Positions 47,007-55,450 of a stretch of DNA of 64,000 bases are shown here, one piece after another. The stretch is taken from assembly GCA_016192915.1 (NCBI GenBank), contig JACPTF010000016.1, forward strand, positions 1-64,000, read 5' to 3'. A program made the position numbers and the translations under genes. The notes under the pieces were generated by a model. It had not been told where the DNA came from. It saw only the letters and a list, made by a program, of their open reading frames with translations, and searched no databases. Every line of letters starts with the position of its first letter. The stretch's first letter is position 1. The DNA comes from Candidatus Woesearchaeota archaeon (GTDB lineage: Archaea; Nanobdellota; Nanobdellia; Woesearchaeales; UBA10216).

Positions 47007-47855
47007 ATGAATGTTGTAAAGCGCGGCAGCTTCTATCACCTCGCCCACTCGTTCCGAAAAGGCGGCAAGGTCACGTACAGGGAGAAATACCTTGGAAAGC
47101 AGCTACCAGGTAACATCGAGGAGTTAAAAGAAGCATTTCTCCGCAAATGCCTCGCTGAGGAGGCGTTCAAAAAGCTTGACAGGATAAAGAAAAACTTTGC
47201 CTCTGAATGGGGCAAATATCCGGAATCAGTCAAAAAGAATATTCTTACTGATTTCGCAATAGATTTTACCTACAACACCAACGCCATAGAGGGCTCAACC
47301 CTGACCCCTGAGGATACCGAGGAAGTCATCAGGCACAAAATAGCCCCAAACAAGCCTTTCGCTGACGTGCAGGAAACGCTCAACCACGCCAGAATATTTT
47401 TTGCCGTGTTTAACGAGAAAAGAGTTGTCACCCTAAGCATGCTGCTCCAGTGGCACCTTGGGCTGTTTAAGGACACCAAGCAAGATATTGCTGGGAAACT
47501 CAGAGAATACTTAGTGAGAGTCGGCGATTACGTGGCTCCGGACTGGCAGGATTTACCACGGCTTATGAGGGAGTTCTTTGCCTTCTATGAAAAAAACAAA
47601 AATACCATGCACGCTGTTGAACTTGCCGCAAGGGCACACTACAAGTTCGAGAAAATCCATCCTTTTGGCGATGGCAATGGTAGAGTAGGCAGGCTGATAA
47701 TGGCTTACATACTCAAAAAAAGAGGCTACCCGATGCTGATAATCGAGTACAAAAAAAGAAGGTCATACTACCGCGCGCTTTCAAGGACAGAAAACGGCTT
47801 CCTTGGCTACTTCATCAGGGCGTACATAAGCGCGCACAGGAAATACGTGGCATGA
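47007..47855 (+). CDS. Fic-domain protein
   Basis: HPFGDGNGRVGRL catalytic motif; NAIEGSTLT. Confidence 0.92.
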   Translation: MNVVKRGSFYHLAHSFRKGGKVTYREKYLGKQLPGNIEELKEAFLRKCLAEEAFKKLDRIKKNFASEWGKYPESVKKNILTDFAIDFTYNTNAIEGSTLTPEDTEEVIRHKIAPNKPFADVQETLNHARIFFAVFNEKRVVTLSMLLQWHLGLFKDTKQDIAGKLREYLVRVGDYVAPDWQDLPRLMREFFAFYEKNKNTMHAVELAARAHYKFEKIHPFGDGNGRVGRLIMAYILKKRGYPMLIIEYKKRRSYYRALSRTENGFLGYFIRAYISAHRKYVA

Positions 47856-48484
47856 TTTCCTAACTTTACATACCTCCTAAGCGCGGAAAGCCTCGGAAGC
47901 ACGATATCAGGCTTTTGCGGCAGCAACTTCGATTTTGAATCAACACCCCCAAGATAGGCTGCAGTAATGACGCCGCACTTCCTGCCTTCTTTGATGTCAA
48001 ACATCATATCACCGACGAACACAACCTCCTCTGGCCTCAACTTGTAGTGCTTCAAGAAATCCTTAATATGACCTGCCTTGGTGTGGCAGTCCCCTCTTAC
48101 GAAGCCAAGCAGAGTGCTGATTCCGTGATTCCTCACTTCTGCCAACAGGCAGACTGTTGGATAACTGCTCACAATACCGACTTTTATGTTGCGCCTGTTG
48201 AGAAACCTAAGAAGCGGAATGGCATCACGAAAAAGCTTTTCCCTGATTTTTTCACGCTTCAAATAATAGCAAAACCACTTGTGGATAACCGCTTTTTTAA
48301 CGCGGCAGCCCAAGTCATCGCGATAAAACGGATACCAAGGATTCCTGACCTTTCGCTTGAATTCGGCAACGGAGCGAAGCGGCTTTCCGCCAACCTTCTT
48401 AGCAGTCTTCATGGCAACAGCGAAAACTCTTAGAGTATCATCAGACAACGTGCCGTTCCAGTCAAAAATAACGCCCTTAATCAT
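47807..48484 (-). CDS. HAD-superfamily hydrolase
   Basis: FDWNGTLSDD, VGIVSSY, VFVGDMMFDIKEG. Confidence 0.9.
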   Translation of the reverse strand: MIKGVIFDWNGTLSDDTLRVFAVAMKTAKKVGGKPLRSVAEFKRKVRNPWYPFYRDDLGCRVKKAVIHKWFCYYLKREKIREKLFRDAIPLLRFLNRRNIKVGIVSSYPTVCLLAEVRNHGISTLLGFVRGDCHTKAGHIKDFLKHYKLRPEEVVFVGDMMFDIKEGRKCGVITAAYLGGVDSKSKLLPQKPDIVLPRLSALRRYVKLGNHATYFLCALMYALMK

Positions 48485-48540
48485 TGAAACTGCCGCAACA
48501 GATAACTTTTTTAAACTTTTACCTTACACAGCAGTGTTAT

Positions 48541-48693
48541 GGGCCTGTGATCTAGTGGCTATGAGTCAAAGGCTTAACTTGGCTTTGGCTAGCAAATGCC
48601 TCCTTCACAGGGAGGATGTCCTCGGTTCGAACAGCCCTTTTTCCTTCGGAAAAAGCCCTGGGGGAAAAGGCTACGAAAGTCCGAGCAGGCCCA
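48541..48693 (+). tRNA. tRNA-Val(CAC) with two introns (48564-48595 and 48632-48679)
   Basis: spliced: GGGCCTG-TG-ATCTAGTGGCTATGAT-G-CCTCC-TTCACAG-GGAGG-ATGTC-CTCGG-TTCGAAT-CCGAG-CAGGCCC-A. Confidence 0.95.
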
Positions 48694-48696
48694 CTC

Positions 48697-49338
48697 ATGA
48701 TGAACATAGAGAAGCTAAAAGAGGAGCAGCTGGCGACAGCGCACAAGGTTGTCACGACAGATGAACTTGGCGAGGTAAGAACAATCGGAGGCTGCGACTG
48801 CGCATACGTCAACAATACAGTGATTGCTGCAGTTGTTGTCTGCGATGACAAACTGGGTGTTATAGAGAAGCAGACTGCGGCTGTTGAGAACGACTTTCCC
48901 TACATGCCCGGGCTTTTGTACTACCGTGAGGGCAGGGCAATAAAAGAAGCATTCTCAAAGCTGAAAAACAAGCCTGATGTCTTGCTTGTGGACGGGAATG
49001 GAGTGCTTCATCCGCTCAGGTGCGGCCTGGCATCCCACATTGGGGTTGAGCTTGGCCAGCCTACAATCGGGGTGGCTAAGACGCGGCTGCTGGGGGAGGA
49101 AGACGAGGCAGGCAACATAAAAGTCGGGAAGGACATAATCGGTGCAGAGTTCAAGGCAAAAGAGCATGCGAAGCCGATTTACGTTTCTGTAGGCCATAAG
49201 GTAAGCCTTGAGACAGCCATGGAAGTGGTGCAGAAAACAACAAAGCAGCCACACAAGCTTCCCGAGCCGTTGCACCTTGCGCACAGATTGGCCGACAAAG
49301 CGAGGAAGGAACTCGAGAAAAATGCAAAGAAAGGCTAA
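48697..49338 (+). CDS. nfi: Endonuclease V
   Basis: GCDCAYVNN, YMPGLLYYREG, VDGNGVLHPLRCGLASHIGV, GVAKTRL; ORF 48616 extends back into the tRNA, true start MMNIEKL. Confidence 0.92.
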   Translation: MMNIEKLKEEQLATAHKVVTTDELGEVRTIGGCDCAYVNNTVIAAVVVCDDKLGVIEKQTAAVENDFPYMPGLLYYREGRAIKEAFSKLKNKPDVLLVDGNGVLHPLRCGLASHIGVELGQPTIGVAKTRLLGEEDEAGNIKVGKDIIGAEFKAKEHAKPIYVSVGHKVSLETAMEVVQKTTKQPHKLPEPLHLAHRLADKARKELEKNAKKG

Positions 49339-49348
49339 ATGCTACTCC

Positions 49349-49909
49349 TTAGATCTTTTTGTGAGTTCTATAAATTGGGCTGTTTCTTAAAAAGTTCTCA
49401 ATGGCTTCCAAGTCGCCATCAGCCACTAAGCCGCTAAGAAAACTCGTTAATAACAAAAGCCCCTTCTCAAGCTTAAGCTTTTCCCTAAAAGCCTTTTCAG
49501 ATAGAACGCGCATAGAAGGCACAAACCAGACACGGTAAGACTTGCCGAGCACCTTCTTGAAAACAAGCTTTGCTCGAGAAATGTGGAATATGGATGTCAC
49601 AACAATGATTCTGCGCCAATTATTGCCGAGCAAAAATTTCTTGAGGGTGAAAAACGCATTGCCTATGGTATCCGTAGCTTTGGACTCCACCAGTACATCG
49701 GTTGTTTTGATACCTTTTTTAATAGCGTAACGCCTCATTACACTGGCCTCATTCTTGCCTGTTACAATCATCTTGGGAGCAGCTCCTTCCCTGTAAAGCC
49801 CAATAGCCTTGTCCATTCTGGACTTTGCAACCCTTGAAAGGTTGCCCTTGCGGGTGATTCCGGCGCCGAGCACAATGATAGCGTCAAATTTCATCATTCC
49901 AAACCCCAA
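49349..49909 (-). CDS. DUF218 (YdcF-like) family protein
   Basis: DAIIVLGAGITRKG, MIVTGKNEA, ATDTIGNAFF, VVTSIFHISRA. Confidence 0.8.
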   Translation of the reverse strand: MGFGMMKFDAIIVLGAGITRKGNLSRVAKSRMDKAIGLYREGAAPKMIVTGKNEASVMRRYAIKKGIKTTDVLVESKATDTIGNAFFTLKKFLLGNNWRRIIVVTSIFHISRAKLVFKKVLGKSYRVWFVPSMRVLSEKAFREKLKLEKGLLLLTSFLSGLVADGDLEAIENFLRNSPIYRTHKKI

Positions 49910-49987
49910 ATCACTTTCTACCAGCAGGATTTAAAAAATTTCCGGAATAGCATTAATTTTTTAACCAGTCACCAATTCCAAAGATAA

Positions 49988-50899
49988 ATGGCAAATGTTG
50001 CAGAGATTGCAGCAGCAGAAAAGAAAAGGATATTCCAGGACCTAAAGGATAGAAGGCCCGGCAAGTACGAGTCTGTAATAAGGCAAATGGAAACCTCAAA
50101 ATGGTTTATGCTTCTCCAAACAAGAGGGAATGTTGCTGAAGCTTTTGCCAGAGCACAGCTTCTCACAACTTTTTACCTTGCAATGAGAGCAGTTGACGAT
50201 GTTATTGATGGAGACGCTCCACTCCCTTCAAGCGCAGCCACACTGACCGAATATGCAGAACAGCGAATTGCCTTTGCACAAAGATTGACTGCGCCAGTGG
50301 ATGTTGCAGATTACCTGCTTCTTTATTCTGTAATGATTGGCGGCAAAATAGGCATTGAAGTAACAGGAGAAGCAAGAGCTGTACTTGAGTCGATGAAGTT
50401 TGACGCCCAGCGGAGGGATGAATTTCTAAAAACCATGCAGCTGAAATTTTACCCCCGCAAAACACTGGATGAATACTTCCACAGCCAGGACATAAAAGGT
50501 ACTGTCAGCGGAATGCTGAAGCTTTTCGATACGCCACCAGGAAAAACACAACTGCTTATGCCAATAGGGAATGCACACCGGCTTTACCTTACCCTCAAGG
50601 ATTTTCCTGAGGATTTAGCGGCTGGTTTGGTAAATATTTCACAAGAAGACGCAGACAGACTAGGAATAAAGCAATCAGACTTAGAGGCTGTCGTAAATCA
50701 AGGAATGATACAGCCAAATGTGCGAACGTGGATAATTCAAACAGCACAGAATGGACTTGACACGCTGAGGCAGCATCGGGAAATTTATCTCAGGCGTGAT
50801 GATTTTCCTAAAAATATGCTTGGAAGGGTTGTCCTAAGGCTGGCTTACGAAAGACCGGCTAAGAAAGCGTTCCAAGCCGCCATCACAGTTTATTCTTAA
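49988..50899 (+). CDS. Squalene/phytoene synthase-like prenyl transferase
   Basis: RAQLLTTFYLAMRAVDDVIDGD motif. Confidence 0.6.
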   Translation: MANVAEIAAAEKKRIFQDLKDRRPGKYESVIRQMETSKWFMLLQTRGNVAEAFARAQLLTTFYLAMRAVDDVIDGDAPLPSSAATLTEYAEQRIAFAQRLTAPVDVADYLLLYSVMIGGKIGIEVTGEARAVLESMKFDAQRRDEFLKTMQLKFYPRKTLDEYFHSQDIKGTVSGMLKLFDTPPGKTQLLMPIGNAHRLYLTLKDFPEDLAAGLVNISQEDADRLGIKQSDLEAVVNQGMIQPNVRTWIIQTAQNGLDTLRQHREIYLRRDDFPKNMLGRVVLRLAYERPAKKAFQAAITVYS

Positions 50900-52635
50900 A
50901 TCCTGATTTTCCTGAAAAACCTCGGCAGCTCCTTCAGCGGCCTCGTGTTAACAACGTCTTCAGGAGAGAGCCACGCCCTCCTCGCAACAGCAACGCCAAG
51001 GTCAATAAACCTAAGGTTTTCGGTGCTGTGCGAGTCTGTGTCAATCACGAATTTGCAGCCAAAGCCCTTCGCTTCCCTGGCATGCACATCCTTCAAGTCA
51101 GTCCTGTCAGGATAGGCGTTTATTTCCAGCAGCACCTTTTTTTCTGCCGCTGCAGCGAAAATCCTCTTCAAATCCACTTCGTAGGGCTCCCTTTTGCCAA
51201 TCATCCTGCCTGTTGGGTGGGCCAGGATGTCAAGGTGCTTGTTCTCCATTGCTGTCAAAATGCGCTTTGTCATTTCCTCCTTTGCTGACTTGAACCTTGA
51301 GTGGACAGAGCCAACGACAATGTCCATCTTTTTCAGAAGGTCATCAGGGTAATCAAGCTCACCATTCGGAAGGATGTCCACTTCAGAGCCAGCCAGAATT
51401 TTTATCCCTTTTTCCCTTGCAGCAACGGCTTTTATCTCCTTAAGCCACTTTTCCATTTCCTCATCTGATAATCCGTGGGCGATTCTTTCGCTCTTGCTGT
51501 GGTCAGTGATGGCAATGTATTCGTAGCCCAGCTGCTTTGCCGCAGCCACCATGTCACCGAGGCTGTTGCCGCCATCGCTCTTTACCGTGTGGGTGTGGAA
51601 ATCGCCCTTTATGCCGCCGTATTTGACAAGGTTTGGCAGCTTATTCCTCGCTGCTGCCTCAACTTCACCGCTGTTCTCTCGGATTTCCGGCTCCATATAG
51701 CGAATGCCAATCGCTTTGTAAACCTCTTCCTCAGTCTTTCCTGCAATTCTCCTGTTGCTGTTTTTCCTGAAAACGCCGTACTCATTAAGCTTAAGGCCTT
51801 TCCTTATTGCCAATTCACGAACAACAACATTGTGCTCCTTGCTGCCGGTAAAATACTGCAAGGCTGCCCCGAAGCTGCTGTCGTCAACCACCCTCAGGTC
51901 AACCTGCAGCCCAGTTTTCAGCATGATGCTTGACTTGGTTTCGCCTTTAGCAAGAATTCTGTTGACATCTGGCATACTGGTAAAAAAATTCATTATCCTT
52001 GCGGTTGCTTTCCCGCCTTTGCAGCTTACGAGCAGGTCAACGTCACCAATTGTTTCCTTCCTCCTGCGGGTTGAGCCTGCGATTGAAACCCTCGCTGTTT
52101 CCTTAAGCCCTCTCAACCTGTTTTCGATTTCCTCAGCAATAGGTAACGCATATCCAAGAAGCATTCTTTCCTGCCCTTTTTTGAACGTGCCAATGCCTTT
52201 TAGTATGTCTTCTTCAGACTTTTCTCCAAAGCCAGGTAATTTGCAGATCTTATGAGCCTTTGCCGCAGCTTCTAAATCGGCAACGGTCTTTATCCCGAGC
52301 TTGCCATGCAGGAGCTTAATCCTTTTAGGCCCAATTCCTGGAACGTTCATGAGCTCGGTAATGTGCTGCGGAAACTTTTTCTTAAGGCCGTCGTAATACT
52401 TCAGCTTTCCGGTTGTAAGAAATTCCTCAATCTTCTCGGCAATGCTTTCTCCAATGCCTGGCAAAACCATCAGCTTTTCCCTGCCGCCGCTTCTGAAAAC
52501 CTCAGCTATGTCCTCAGAAAGGGTCTCGACGCTTCTGGCGGCCTTCCTGTAGGCAGCGGGCTTGAAAGAGACGTTCTGCATCTCCAGCAGGTCAGCAATG
52601 TCATACAGCAATTGTGCGACTTCAGGGTTTTTCAT
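50896..52635 (-). CDS. polX: Family X DNA polymerase with PHP domain (PolX)
   Basis: HhH repeats, SIAGSTRRRKETIGDVDLLVS, GDFHTHTVKSDG, AITDHSKS. Confidence 0.95.
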   Translation of the reverse strand: MKNPEVAQLLYDIADLLEMQNVSFKPAAYRKAARSVETLSEDIAEVFRSGGREKLMVLPGIGESIAEKIEEFLTTGKLKYYDGLKKKFPQHITELMNVPGIGPKRIKLLHGKLGIKTVADLEAAAKAHKICKLPGFGEKSEEDILKGIGTFKKGQERMLLGYALPIAEEIENRLRGLKETARVSIAGSTRRRKETIGDVDLLVSCKGGKATARIMNFFTSMPDVNRILAKGETKSSIMLKTGLQVDLRVVDDSSFGAALQYFTGSKEHNVVVRELAIRKGLKLNEYGVFRKNSNRRIAGKTEEEVYKAIGIRYMEPEIRENSGEVEAAARNKLPNLVKYGGIKGDFHTHTVKSDGGNSLGDMVAAAKQLGYEYIAITDHSKSERIAHGLSDEEMEKWLKEIKAVAAREKGIKILAGSEVDILPNGELDYPDDLLKKMDIVVGSVHSRFKSAKEEMTKRILTAMENKHLDILAHPTGRMIGKREPYEVDLKRIFAAAAEKKVLLEINAYPDRTDLKDVHAREAKGFGCKFVIDTDSHSTENLRFIDLGVAVARRAWLSPEDVVNTRPLKELPRFFRKIRI

Positions 52636-52641
52636 TTCTCA

Positions 52642-53304
52642 TCACTTCTTTAAGCTAACCTCCATGCCGTCAAAGCCAAAATCGTAGTAAACACTCCTGT
52701 ACAGGCCGCTTTTCCTGACATAAGCAAGGTAAGGCGCAAGCCTGTCTGCAAACCACATCACGTTATTGGCAACAACTATGCAGCCTTCTTCAATGCAGCC
52801 GTTTCTTTCCAGGGCCTTCAGGCAGGCAAGGTAGTCTGCGACGTCAAAAAACACGAAGTTGACACCACTCTTCAGGCTGCCCAATACAGATGCTGCTTCG
52901 CCAACCACCACATCAACCTTGCCTGAAAGGCCGGCTGCTGAAATGTTTTTCCCCGCTTCAGCTGCCCTCAACTTATTTATCTCTATGCTGACAAGCTTGC
53001 CGTTAACCGGAAGATTCCTGGCTATCCTTATTGCCGAGTATCCAATGAGGGTGCCGGTTTCAACCGCAAATGCGGGCTTGCTTTTTCTCACTAGCTTTTC
53101 CAGCAGCTCTGCCTTCCGGCTGCTGACAATGTGCAAAAAGCGCTTGTTAGCAAGCTCCTCAATATGTGCCAGCACTTTTTCTGTTTTGTCTATGGCGGCA
53201 TTTGCATTTGCAGCTATTCTTGTTGCCATCCTTGCAGCAGCCATAGTCATGACTTGGCGCTTTATATTTAAAAAACCTTTTAAAGCCGCTGCGAAAACAA
53301 GCAT
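52642..53304 (-). CDS. O-methyltransferase-like SAM-dependent methyltransferase
   Basis: AVETGTLIGYSAIRIAR, LVSIEINKLRAAEAGKNI. Confidence 0.75.
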   Translation of the reverse strand: MLVFAAALKGFLNIKRQVMTMAAARMATRIAANANAAIDKTEKVLAHIEELANKRFLHIVSSRKAELLEKLVRKSKPAFAVETGTLIGYSAIRIARNLPVNGKLVSIEINKLRAAEAGKNISAAGLSGKVDVVVGEAASVLGSLKSGVNFVFFDVADYLACLKALERNGCIEEGCIVVANNVMWFADRLAPYLAYVRKSGLYRSVYYDFGFDGMEVSLKK

Positions 53305-53307
53305 AAT

Positions 53308-53883
53308 ATGCTATTCAGGAAGAAACTTGCGGACAGCTATGTGCTTGACACAAGCCTGTTTGTAAACCCAGACTCAAGAAGGCACTTCGGCAACACTGTA
53401 GACGAAGCCATAAGCGGCTTCCTTTCATTGGCAGTGAAACAGAGAAAATTGCACTTCTACATGACGCCTTCAGTGCAGAAAGAGCTGAAATACTTTGCCC
53501 AGAAAGAGCTGCCGAGCTTCAAGAACATCATAGTGACAAGGTCACCATCGCTTTATGAGCTCAAGGTGCCTGCAATACTAATGTACAAATTCATTGACGA
53601 GATAAGAGGCAGGGTGAATGCAGGGCTCAGGGTAAGCGAAAAATTCGTGAAGGACGAGAAAACGCCTCTGGACGAAAAGCTCCACAAGCTCCGCGTCCAG
53701 TACAAGGAGGTGCTTCGTGAAGGCATACTGGACAGCGAGGAGGACTTTGAGGTGCTGATGCTGGCAAAGGAGCTTAATGCGGCAATAATGACTTCAGACC
53801 AGGGCCTTGTGAAGGCTGCCGAGGAGCTGGGCGTAAGATGCGCTGACATTGATTCTTTTTACAGCCATGTCAAAGGGGAGTAG
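53308..53883 (+). CDS. HARP-type PIN protein (UPF0278, RNA ligase partner / RNA-free RNase P family)
   Basis: YVLDTSLFVNPDSRRHFG, FYMTPSVQKELKYF, VLMLAKELNAAIMTSDQGLVKAAEELGVRCADID. Confidence 0.8.
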   Translation: MLFRKKLADSYVLDTSLFVNPDSRRHFGNTVDEAISGFLSLAVKQRKLHFYMTPSVQKELKYFAQKELPSFKNIIVTRSPSLYELKVPAILMYKFIDEIRGRVNAGLRVSEKFVKDEKTPLDEKLHKLRVQYKEVLREGILDSEEDFEVLMLAKELNAAIMTSDQGLVKAAEELGVRCADIDSFYSHVKGE

Positions 53884-54643
53884 CATCCTCAATCAGCTTT
53901 CTGTCTGCGATAATGTATTTGCCTTTCTTAAGGTTAAGGTCTTCAAGCTTTAGGCTGCCAAGGGCAACGCGCCGCAGCTGCAGGACCTCGTTACCAACAG
54001 CCTCGAACATTCTCCTGACCTCGCGCTTCCTGCCCTCACTAACTGCCACTTTGAGTTTTTTCATATCTGCTGCTACCACTTCAATCCTGCAGCCTTTGGT
54101 CTTGTAACCAGCTATCCTGCCGTTTTCTTCCAGCCCTATCACAACGCCTTTTTCCAGCTCAGCAACATCCTTGCTGCTAATCGGCTTTTGCAGCTCAACA
54201 AGATAGGTTTTTTTAACTCCATGCTTCGGGTCCGTAAGCCTGCTCCCAAGCTTGCCGTCGTTCGTTATGAGAAGGAGGCCTGACGTGTCCTCGTCCAGCC
54301 TTCCGACACAGAACAATGCCTTCATTGTTGCCTTACCAATACTTTTGTCTTCCTCGACAAGCTCGAAAACGCTCCTCTTGCCAAGCCTCCTGTCGTTTGG
54401 AGTAAGCCTTGATGAGAGGTAGCCCTCTGGCTTGTTGATTACGATGTAAATGCTTTCCCTTACTTTTTGCAGCAGCCTGCCCTTCCAGAACACCCTGCAC
54501 TTTGCAGCGTCGAATATGAACTCAGGATTAACAACAACTTTGCCATCTATGCTCACCTCGCCGCTCCTGACTCTGTGGATTAGGTCCTTCTTGCTGCTGA
54601 AGGCGCCTGTCCTGCTCAAAAACTGGTGAAGGCGCAGTTTCAT
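53870..54643 (-). CDS. RsuA/RluB-family pseudouridine synthase
   Basis: S4-like N-terminus; INKPEGYLSS, VGRLDEDTSGLLLITNDG, EGRKREVRRMFEAVG. Confidence 0.92.
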   Translation of the reverse strand: MKLRLHQFLSRTGAFSSKKDLIHRVRSGEVSIDGKVVVNPEFIFDAAKCRVFWKGRLLQKVRESIYIVINKPEGYLSSRLTPNDRRLGKRSVFELVEEDKSIGKATMKALFCVGRLDEDTSGLLLITNDGKLGSRLTDPKHGVKKTYLVELQKPISSKDVAELEKGVVIGLEENGRIAGYKTKGCRIEVVAADMKKLKVAVSEGRKREVRRMFEAVGNEVLQLRRVALGSLKLEDLNLKKGKYIIADRKLIEDATPL

Positions 54644-54714
54644 ATCACCAGCGGCTTTTACCGCTGCGTATTTAAAATTTGGTTTAAATTGCTGGAATAA
54701 ACATTATAAACGCT

Positions 54715-55386
54715 GTGAGGAAGGAAAGCAAGTGTATGTTTGAACTTGCGCCTTTTGCAGGGTTGGCCTTGCTGCTTGGATTCAAGCACAGCTACGATGC
54801 GGACCACCTCATAGCGGTAGCCAATTTTCTCAGGAAGACGCAAACGCTGAAATCTGCCCTGAGGATAAGCGCGAGCTGGGCACTTGGCCACATGATAACA
54901 GCTACAATAATAACAACGCTCCTGTATGTTTTTCGGGAGTCTGTACTGAATGCAGTTCTTTCGAACTTTGACAAAGTAGTAGGGGTGGTGCTCATCGGAC
55001 TTGGATTACTGAGCCTGAAGGACCTGCTTGGCTTCCACACACACAGGCATTCCCATGAGGGAAGCAGGCATTCGCATCCCCACCTGCATGAGAATGAATC
55101 CAAAGGGCATATTCACAAGCACATGCTCGGCATAGGCATAATCCACGGCTTGGCAAGCAATGACGAGCTTCTAATCCTGTTTACGGCATCGCTGGGGTTG
55201 ACAACATTGGGCAACATACTGCTCGGGGTTGCCGTGTTCAGCATCGGGGTTGTTGCGGGGATGGTGCTTTTCGCGCTGCTGTTTTCTTACCCGCTGCTCA
55301 AGTCAAAAAGCGAAGCATTATACAAGGCTGTTACTGTAGTGACAGGGGCATTAAGCGTTGGGTATGGAGTGAGAATGCTGCTATAG
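54715..55386 (+). CDS. NicO/UreH-like Ni/Co transporter family protein
   Basis: LLGFKHSYDADHLIAV, His-rich loop HTHRHSHEGSRHSHPHLHENES. Confidence 0.8.
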   Translation: MRKESKCMFELAPFAGLALLLGFKHSYDADHLIAVANFLRKTQTLKSALRISASWALGHMITATIITTLLYVFRESVLNAVLSNFDKVVGVVLIGLGLLSLKDLLGFHTHRHSHEGSRHSHPHLHENESKGHIHKHMLGIGIIHGLASNDELLILFTASLGLTTLGNILLGVAVFSIGVVAGMVLFALLFSYPLLKSKSEALYKAVTVVTGALSVGYGVRMLL

Positions 55387-55450
55387 CTTTGCAATTTCAC
55401 AACCATTAAAAATTTCTGATTTCACGCTGTCACAACAGGTACTTTTTAAA

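Noticed and set aside
47270-47479. Antisense ORF within fic as an antitoxin
   Set aside because: No start context or recognisable antitoxin motif; the inhibitory-type motif is probably within Fic itself (NAIEGS).
48616-48696. N-terminal extension of Endonuclease V in the ORF track
   Set aside because: It lies inside the tRNA-Val gene and its second intron; the conserved protein begins at MMNIEKL.
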